DNA of 9,829 nt. Origin: Sulfurospirillum sp. UBA1314. Its GTDB lineage: Bacteria; Campylobacterota; Campylobacteria; Campylobacterales; Sulfurospirillaceae. Positions 5,723 to 9,829 of the stretch are shown here, piece by piece. A model generated the notes under the pieces. That model was not told the DNA's origin, did no database searches, and was given only the letters and a program-made list of their open reading frames with translations. The stretch is taken from positions 23,330 through 33,158 of the forward strand of contig DBTO01000042.1 in NCBI GenBank assembly GCA_002307095.1. The letters run 5' to 3'. Both the position numbers and the translations under genes were made by a program. Each line of letters begins with the position of its first letter. Position 1 is the stretch's first letter.

Positions 5723-6823
5723 CTATTCATCTGCTTCATAGTTAAATTCTATTTTGCTTTGATTGACAATTTCTTGCAAAATATATGAGAGGTTTCCTTC
5801 GCTAATTGCATGATGAAAATAAGTTGCCAAGATAGGAATCGTAATAATCTCTTCAATACACGCCATATACTTTTCAACAATTTTTTCTATACCAAATTGT
5901 TGCATAGCCGTACTTCGCAATTTATCTTTCACTGTTTGAATCTCTTCTTCCGTCTTGATAACAAAAATAATAGGATAATGCTCAAGCTTATCTATGTCTA
6001 AAAAATATTTTTTGACATCTAACGTTTCCGTTACTTGAAAAAACCGCCCCAAAGGTCTCATCACAAAATCGATACCACCATCGTTTGCATTCGTTCGACC
6101 TGTCTTATATAATGTTAAATTTTCTTCCGTCAAATCCTCTTTTCTAAAACCCCAAAATATCTTTTGATTGTGATAAAAATATTTTAAAATAGAAAAACTG
6201 ACAATTTCAAATAAACGAGCATCCACATTGGGTTTTAATAAACCAAGAATAAATTCACTTGCTTTTCCAGAATCCTTACGCTCAAGCGTCTGCAATCCTT
6301 CACACGCTTCAATAAAACGCTCAAACGCATTGCGTTTTTCTTCGATGTACAAATCAATGATCGAAATAATGGCGCGGCTAAGATTATATTTCTTCCCATC
6401 AATCATAACTTCTAAGAAAAAGGTATTAATCCAATACCGACTCTTTTCACGCAGAATGACTTGGGATTGTAATGTTGGGAAATACTTATGAAATTCCTCG
6501 TTGAGTCTATGGTTAAGTGCATGATTCTGAAGTTTAGTCCCAAAAGGTAGCTCTCGTTGCCTCGAAAATAAATCAGAAAATATTGCCCCTTCGTACTGAG
6601 CATACTCTTGCGTTTCTGAGACCTTGATATAATCTTCGACAAGAACATAAATAGCGTATAAATTTGCAAAGCTCCCTCGTGATTTTGAACCACGATTAGC
6701 GGATTTTGTCTTAAGATTTATATAGTGTAAAAGAGGAGATTGCCCAATAAGTTTTTCACCTTCAACGCCTGTGTGTTTAAAAAGCTGTTCAATTATTTTC
6801 TGAGTAAAACTATGTTCAAGCAT
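5723..6823 (-). CDS. Probable type II restriction endonuclease, partner of the YhdJ-like methyltransferase
   Basis: A 366-residue protein (from ATG 6823) that I identify mainly by position: it follows the adenine methyltransferase with an 8-base overlap (ATGCTTGA). The C-terminal half carries a segment resembling a PD-(D/E)xK nuclease core: TNANDGGIDFVMRPLGRFF and then QVTE. Asp257 (numbering from a possible TTG start at 6838, five residues longer) would be the metal ligand, and QVTE stands where ExK or QxK is usual. That absence of the standard lysine is odd. The first half is helical and charged, with GSKSRGSFANLYAIYVLVEDY (51-70 region) as the most conserved-looking block. No transmembrane segment. 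Two 60-base samples gave 25% and 32% GC, well below the neighbours, which fits transfer together with the methyltransferase. If it is the cognate enzyme its target would be the methyltransferase's site, likely ATGCAT. A different function for this partner is possible. Confidence 0.72.
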   Translation of the reverse strand: MLEHSFTQKIIEQLFKHTGVEGEKLIGQSPLLHYINLKTKSANRGSKSRGSFANLYAIYVLVEDYIKVSETQEYAQYEGAIFSDLFSRQRELPFGTKLQNHALNHRLNEEFHKYFPTLQSQVILREKSRYWINTFFLEVMIDGKKYNLSRAIISIIDLYIEEKRNAFERFIEACEGLQTLERKDSGKASEFILGLLKPNVDARLFEIVSFSILKYFYHNQKIFWGFRKEDLTEENLTLYKTGRTNANDGGIDFVMRPLGRFFQVTETLDVKKYFLDIDKLEHYPIIFVIKTEEEIQTVKDKLRSTAMQQFGIEKIVEKYMACIEEIITIPILATYFHHAISEGNLSYILQEIVNQSKIEFNYEADE

Positions 6824-7682
6824 TTGAGACCCTACCAAACAGTGTCATCTGCTCATGATTGCTAGGTTTGCCCTCATAACTTTTGGCTTCACGCTCCAAT
6901 ACGGTGCCGTTGTGATGTTCCAACCCAAGAACTCTTCTGAGCCCTATTTGAAAATACTTTTCTGAAATATCAATTCCAATAGACTTTCGACCCAACTTTT
7001 TTGCAACGTACGATGTTGTGAACGTTCCTGAAAAAGGGTCTAAAACAACATCGCCTTCATTAGAAGATGCTTTAATAATTCGCTCTAATAGCTGGATGGG
7101 TTTTTGGGAAGGGTGGCTTTCATACTCTTCCATGCGGTATCGTACACGTGAAAATTCCCATACATTTCCTGGCACTTTTTCAATATTATAAGGCGTAGGT
7201 GTAGGTTTGCGGTAGTCAATCAGTTTTCTCTTTGCGCCTGTCTTTGCTTCAACAAGAATTTCTTGGGCATTAAAACAATAGCTCTTGTCATTTTTAACGC
7301 AAAACAAAATAGGCTCATACAAAGATCCAAAATATTTTTTTGCTTGCACTCCAGAACTATCGTAATACCAAACAATACGTGAGAGAATTTTTAATTTTTT
7401 ACGAATGTAGAGATCAAAATAGGGCATAAATTGCGTTGAAGTCATAATATACAAGGAACCTGTATCTTTTAATTTTTCAATGCACGTATCAATCCAATGA
7501 TAACTCCAATGCAGATACGCTTCATCACTTTCCCATTTATCGTGCGTATTTTCAAAAATTTTACCAATATTATACGGAGGATCAATAAAAATTAAATCGA
7601 CTGAATTATCGGGAATGGTTACAAGAGCATCATTGAGATCGGCACATATTAATGTATGCCCATTTTTTTCAACTATTTGCAT
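6816..7682 (-). CDS. Adenine-specific DNA methyltransferase, YhdJ/M.EcoKII-like (beta class)
   Basis: A 288-residue N6-adenine DNA methyltransferase. The catalytic motif DPPYNIG (34-40) comes first and the S-adenosylmethionine-binding LDPFSGTFTT (214-223) last, the beta-class order. In between are SRIVWYYDSSGVQAKK (101-116), LVEAKTG, LIDYRK, VPGNVWEF (170-177) and HPSQKP (190-195). From memory these blocks match E. coli YhdJ nearly word for word (DPPYNIG, SRIVWSYDSSGVQAKK, VPGNVWDF, HPTQKP), and YhdJ methylates ATGCAT; the same specificity is therefore likely. Unlike YhdJ, which is an orphan, this one is followed immediately by a probable endonuclease. The ATG at 7682 has AAGG eight bases upstream. 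AT-rich composition matches the endonuclease and differs from both sides. Confidence 0.92.
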   Translation of the reverse strand: MQIVEKNGHTLICADLNDALVTIPDNSVDLIFIDPPYNIGKIFENTHDKWESDEAYLHWSYHWIDTCIEKLKDTGSLYIMTSTQFMPYFDLYIRKKLKILSRIVWYYDSSGVQAKKYFGSLYEPILFCVKNDKSYCFNAQEILVEAKTGAKRKLIDYRKPTPTPYNIEKVPGNVWEFSRVRYRMEEYESHPSQKPIQLLERIIKASSNEGDVVLDPFSGTFTTSYVAKKLGRKSIGIDISEKYFQIGLRRVLGLEHHNGTVLEREAKSYEGKPSNHEQMTLFGRVSNA

Positions 7683-7706
7683 TCACCCAACCTTCAACTA
7701 TTTTGC
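7668..7706. repeat. Direct repeat straddling the methyltransferase start codon
   Basis: TTCAACTATTTGC at 7668-7680 and TTCAACTATTTTGC at 7693-7706 (plus-strand spelling) differ by one T and start 25 bases apart. One lies in the first codons and the other just before the ribosome binding site. It could be an operator for feedback control of the cassette or a small local duplication. Confidence 0.7.
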
Positions 7707-7719
7707 TTAATCTAATTTT

Positions 7720-7730
7720 ATCATAACAAA
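7720..7730 (-). promoter_or_regulatory. Candidate promoter of the restriction-modification operon
   Basis: On the minus strand TTTGTTATGAT combines a TG-extended element and the -10-like hexamer TATGAT, about 40 bases before the methyltransferase ATG. The transcript would begin near the upstream copy of the direct repeat. No clear -35 box. Confidence 0.5.
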
Positions 7731-7808
7731 TTTTTACTGAAACAATCAGGTGTTTTTTGCATAAACAATACGCATTAGCACATGAGTATAAAGCGTTCCA
7801 AAACTAAA

Positions 7809-7819
7809 TTCTGTATAAT
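7809..7819 (+). promoter_or_regulatory. Extended -10 promoter of the lrgA/lrgB-like operon
   Basis: TTCTGTATAAT contains a perfect TATAAT hexamer (7814-7819) preceded by TG, giving a leader of about 30 bases. AGGA at 7846-7849 stands five bases before the ATG at 7855 as ribosome binding site. Confidence 0.65.
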
Positions 7820-7854
7820 AGACTTTTTGTCCAATTTAAAACTTTAGGAAAGCT

Positions 7855-8202
7855 ATGTTACACGGTATCTTGACTCTTTTACTCTTCCAATTTGTCGGAG
7901 AGTGCATCAGTAAACTTTTTATGCTCAAAATTCCCGGAGCCATCATCGGTATGGTGTTGCTTTTGCTCTTTTTGATGATCCGCAAAGGGAGTTTTCACGC
8001 CCTTGATAACGCGGTGTTTTGGCTACTGCGCTATTTGCCTCTTTTCATCATTCCAGCCGCTGCAGGCATTATCACCCAATTTGAGACGATTTCCAATGAG
8101 CTTTTTGCTATCCTCGCGTCGTTGATCGTAGGAACCTTCTTAGCCCTCGCATTTAGTGTCAAACTGATGGATGTGTTGATCTCGCGTAAGGAGGGAAAAT
8201 GA
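7855..8202 (+). CDS. CidA/LrgA family holin-like membrane protein
   Basis: A 115-residue inner-membrane protein with four hydrophobic segments (about 4-22, 26-43, 58-75, 84-106) and the family block IPGAIIGMVLLLLFLMIR (residues 26-42) that corresponds to the conserved PGxxIGM of CidA/LrgA. The C-terminus is short and basic (SRKEGK). Family members have been described as holin or antiholin-like, and some as transporters of pyruvate or other overflow metabolites with LrgB; the sequence does not tell which applies here. It ends with ATGA shared with the next gene, so the two are co-translated and form the usual two-subunit unit. No LytTR or LysR regulator is visible next to it. Confidence 0.9.
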   Translation: MLHGILTLLLFQFVGECISKLFMLKIPGAIIGMVLLLLFLMIRKGSFHALDNAVFWLLRYLPLFIIPAAAGIITQFETISNELFAILASLIVGTFLALAFSVKLMDVLISRKEGK

Positions 8203-8909
8203 ATGTTGACGCATTGATCGCTTATGTGATGAACACGCCTCTTAGCTGGATTATCATCACGCTCAGTGCCTATAAAATCGGGATTATTATTTACGAAAAG
8301 ACGGGCAAAAACGCGCTCTTGCAACCCATTGTTATCGCGTATGTCATCATGCTTCCCATCCTCTTACTGGCAAAAATTCCTTACAAACAGTATTTTGATT
8401 CGGTCTTTATATTGCACTTTTTTCTAGGACCTGCCACGGTGGCATTAGCGCTTCCGTTGTATAAAAATCTCAAACTGATTCAGTCCTATTTTCTGCCCAT
8501 TCTCATCACGCTTGTTTTTGGCGGCATCTTTACCATCCTCAGCGCTGTGGGTATTTTGTGGCTTTTTGACGCATCCAAGATCACGATGCTCTCGATGACC
8601 ACCAAATCAGTCACGGCGCCCATCACGCTCATCACCGCGCATGACATCGGAGCAAATGCCGCTTTAGCCATCGGATTTGTCGTCATCACAGGACTTTTAG
8701 GAGCGCTTTTGGGTACGTTTGTCTTTAAACTCTTAAAGATCAAACACGACGCCGCCAAAGGCTTCGCACTCGGACTCATCTCTCACGCTGTGGGAACAGC
8801 CAGAGCCTTTGAGATCAGCGAAAATGCCGCGGCGTTTTCAGCCTTAGCGATGGGGTTGGTGGGTGTGTTTATCGCTGTTGTGTTGCCGATTGTGATTGGG
8901 TTTTTGTAG
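8199..8909 (+). CDS. lrgB: LrgB/CidB family membrane protein
   Basis: A 236-residue membrane protein, close to the usual LrgB length (about 230), with many hydrophobic segments. Family landmarks: FFLGPATVALALPLYKN in the first half, then TTKSVTAPITLITAHDIGAN, GLLGALLGTFVFKLLKI and GLISHAVGTARAFE, ending in a hydrophobic helix (GLVGVFIAVVLPIVIG). It works with the LrgA-like subunit encoded just upstream (4-base overlap). The known family role is in murein hydrolase export control or in small-metabolite transport; which one here is open. The stop codon is followed by exactly one 12-base palindrome and then the stop of the opposite-strand hydrolase gene, leaving no room for a conventional terminator. 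Confidence 0.93.
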   Translation: MNVDALIAYVMNTPLSWIIITLSAYKIGIIIYEKTGKNALLQPIVIAYVIMLPILLLAKIPYKQYFDSVFILHFFLGPATVALALPLYKNLKLIQSYFLPILITLVFGGIFTILSAVGILWLFDASKITMLSMTTKSVTAPITLITAHDIGANAALAIGFVVITGLLGALLGTFVFKLLKIKHDAAKGFALGLISHAVGTARAFEISENAAAFSALAMGLVGVFIAVVLPIVIGFL

Positions 8910-8921
8910 TTTACATGTAAA
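8910..8921. repeat. TTTACATGTAAA palindrome, copy 6, filling a convergent gap
   Basis: A perfect 12-base palindrome that is the whole interval between the TAG of the LrgB-like gene (8907-8909) and the stop of the opposite-strand hydrolase (8922-8924). It has no loop and no U-tract, so it is not a usual hairpin terminator. Confidence 0.9.
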
Positions 8922-9488
8922 TCAATACTTACTCATCATCTGCCTAAAAACCTCATAGAGTTCGGGGAACATTTCAAAGCCTTCGATGCCTAAGAAATGC
9001 CCGCCTCGTGGGATTTCGAGAAGCGCACTGTCGAGTTTGGAACCCAGTTCTTTGCTGATAAAAGAGGGAACGTACATGTCGTTGTCGGAGAAGATGACAT
9101 GCTTTTGGAGGATGTTGCGTGAGAGCTTGGCGTAGTCAAGTTTGATCTCAACAAAAGGGTCTAAGTTGGGGAAAATTTCAAGGGGTTTATCAAACGGAGA
9201 GACTAAGATCATGCCACCTAGGGCAAAGCTCTCTTGGAAGCTATTGAGGTAGCGTAAAAGGGTGATACAGCCCAAACTGTGCGCGATGATAAACGTCTCA
9301 TTCGTGGGTGTGCCGATTTTGTCGCGCAGTTTTTCAAGCCATGCTTCAACATGCGGCGTCTCAGGTGTTGGCATGCGTAGCACTGAAACCTCGATGCCGT
9401 ACATGGCATGAACTTTCTCAACAAACCATGGAAACCAGTGGTCATTGGACGAAGCGGAATAGCCATGAATAATGTAAACTTTTTTCAT
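8922..9488 (-). CDS. RBBP9/YdeN-type alpha/beta-fold serine hydrolase
   Basis: A 188-residue cytoplasmic hydrolase of the small RBBP9/YdeN family (usual length about 180-200). It opens with KKVYIIHGYSASSNDHWFPW, the HG(Y/F) oxyanion segment followed by the family's N-x-x-W-x-P-W pattern. The nucleophile elbow is AHSLG with Ser71, the acid is Asp135 or Asp137 in FSDNDMYVP, and the base is His164 in RGGHF, giving a complete catalytic triad. No signal peptide or membrane segment. The natural ester or amide substrate of these enzymes is mostly unknown. The ATG at 9488 has AGAGG five bases upstream. It appears to be a single gene, convergent with the LrgB-like gene and downstream of the coiled-coil gene with a 56-base gap. 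Confidence 0.88.
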   Translation of the reverse strand: MKKVYIIHGYSASSNDHWFPWFVEKVHAMYGIEVSVLRMPTPETPHVEAWLEKLRDKIGTPTNETFIIAHSLGCITLLRYLNSFQESFALGGMILVSPFDKPLEIFPNLDPFVEIKLDYAKLSRNILQKHVIFSDNDMYVPSFISKELGSKLDSALLEIPRGGHFLGIEGFEMFPELYEVFRQMMSKY

Positions 9489-9516
9489 TCAAGCCTCTTG
9501 GTGTAACTTTTCAATG

Positions 9517-9525
9517 ATGATACAG
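9517..9525 (-). promoter_or_regulatory. Possible promoter of the serine hydrolase
   Basis: On the minus strand GCTGTATCAT offers a TG-extended -10-like hexamer (TATCAT) about 30 bases before the ATG at 9488. Weak match, no -35 box. Confidence 0.3.
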
Positions 9526-9544
9526 CAAGAGTTTAAATAAATTG

Positions 9545-9829
9545 TTACACCTCTTTTTTTTCGTCCATTTGGTTGCCACTCTCGACCATCGCATTGAGGC
9601 TTTTTTTGAGCTTTTGCAACATGCGATTCACATGGATGAGATTTTCAGCCGACTGAATCGCGATGTCCTCTGTCGCGTTGACATTTTTATCAAATGTCTT
9701 CTTCTCATTCTCGTCAATGCCCATATCTTCGATGACATCTTCGACTTCAAGGGCGAGTTGCTGCAGTTGTGAGACGGCATTTTCAGCTTTTTTGAGCGCA
9801 TCTTCGGAGTCTTTCATCGCAAGATTGAC
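9545..9829 (-). CDS. Coiled-coil protein, C-terminal part (probably cut by right edge)
   Basis: The frame is open from the window edge to a TAA at 9547-9545. The visible 94 residues (VNLA followed by MKDSEDALKKAENA) are strongly helical and charged, with heptad-like hydrophobic spacing through LQQLALEVEDVIEDMG and again through ENLIHVNRMLQKLKKSLNAM, and end in an acidic/basic tail (MDEKKEV). A methionine at 9817 could be a start, but no ribosome binding site precedes it and the frame continues upstream without a stop, so a longer protein entering from the right is more likely. I do not recognise the family. A chemotaxis or flagellar accessory protein would fit a helical tail of this kind, but nothing seen here proves it. 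No cysteines and no membrane segment in the visible part. Confidence 0.6.
   Translation of the reverse strand, partial: VNLAMKDSEDALKKAENAVSQLQQLALEVEDVIEDMGIDENEKKTFDKNVNATEDIAIQSAENLIHVNRMLQKLKKSLNAMVESGNQMDEKKEV

Noticed and set aside
8910..8921. Rho-independent terminator between the LrgB-like and hydrolase genes
   Set aside because: The palindrome has no loop, only two G/C bases and no flanking U-tract.
9551..9561. T-run as a phase-variable homopolymer
   Set aside because: The run is short, A/T rather than G/C, and encodes lysines at the very C-terminus, so slippage would have little effect.
9542..9772. Plus-strand open frame at the right end
   Set aside because: It is the antisense of the coiled-coil coding sequence, has no ribosome binding site, and its composition reflects the helical protein on the other strand.

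Overview
This window looks like a chromosomal segment of a Campylobacterota bacterium, probably close to Sulfurospirillum. That placement is an inference. It rests on about 45% GC in hand-counted stretches of most genes, T-rich extended -10 promoters of the form TTTTGNTATAAT with no clear -35 box, densely overlapping genes, and the protein families present. No rRNA, tRNA, CRISPR array or insertion sequence was recognised, and no gap between genes exceeds about 210 bases.

Left part (1-5711): two divergent transcription units share a 200-base promoter region (about 3115-3321). The minus-strand unit reads rhodanese-like lipoprotein (2668-3114), VTT/TVP38-family membrane protein (1997-2668), two-cluster Fe-S/CCG-domain oxidoreductase (895-1995), a second VTT protein (263-871, possibly starting further upstream at a non-AUG codon), and the N-terminus of a radical SAM enzyme that runs off the left edge (1-273). 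Consecutive genes overlap or nearly abut, so they look like one operon. The plus-strand unit holds a 5-methylthioribose-kinase-like protein (3322-4413), overlapped by 19 bases by a fused two-domain glycosyltransferase (4395-5711). The two halves of that fusion match the families known as rSAM/selenodomain-associated transferases 1 and 2 (TIGR04282 and TIGR04283, also named arsenosugar biosynthesis glycosyltransferases). Together these genes suggest a pathway that makes and attaches a 5-substituted ribose (sulfur, arsenic or selenium bearing). This is the most interesting candidate system here, and the product is a hypothesis.

Middle (5723-7682): an AT-rich, minus-strand restriction-modification cassette with a beta-class adenine methyltransferase very like E. 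coli YhdJ (which modifies ATGCAT), followed with an 8-base overlap by a likely cognate restriction endonuclease of unusual sequence. Two 60-base stretches counted by hand gave 25% and 32% GC, against 45-47% in two stretches of neighbouring genes. It is probably a horizontally acquired insert.

Right part (7855-9829): an LrgA/CidA and LrgB/CidB pair overlapping by ATGA; convergent with it, an RBBP9/YdeN-type serine hydrolase; and the C-terminal part of a coiled-coil protein cut by the right edge.

Across the window the 10-base palindrome TTACATGTAA occurs six times exactly, inside genes and between them. Less than 0.1 copy is expected by composition. One copy, extended to TTTACATGTAAA, is the entire 12-base gap between two convergent genes. 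It behaves like a lineage-specific highly iterated palindrome.
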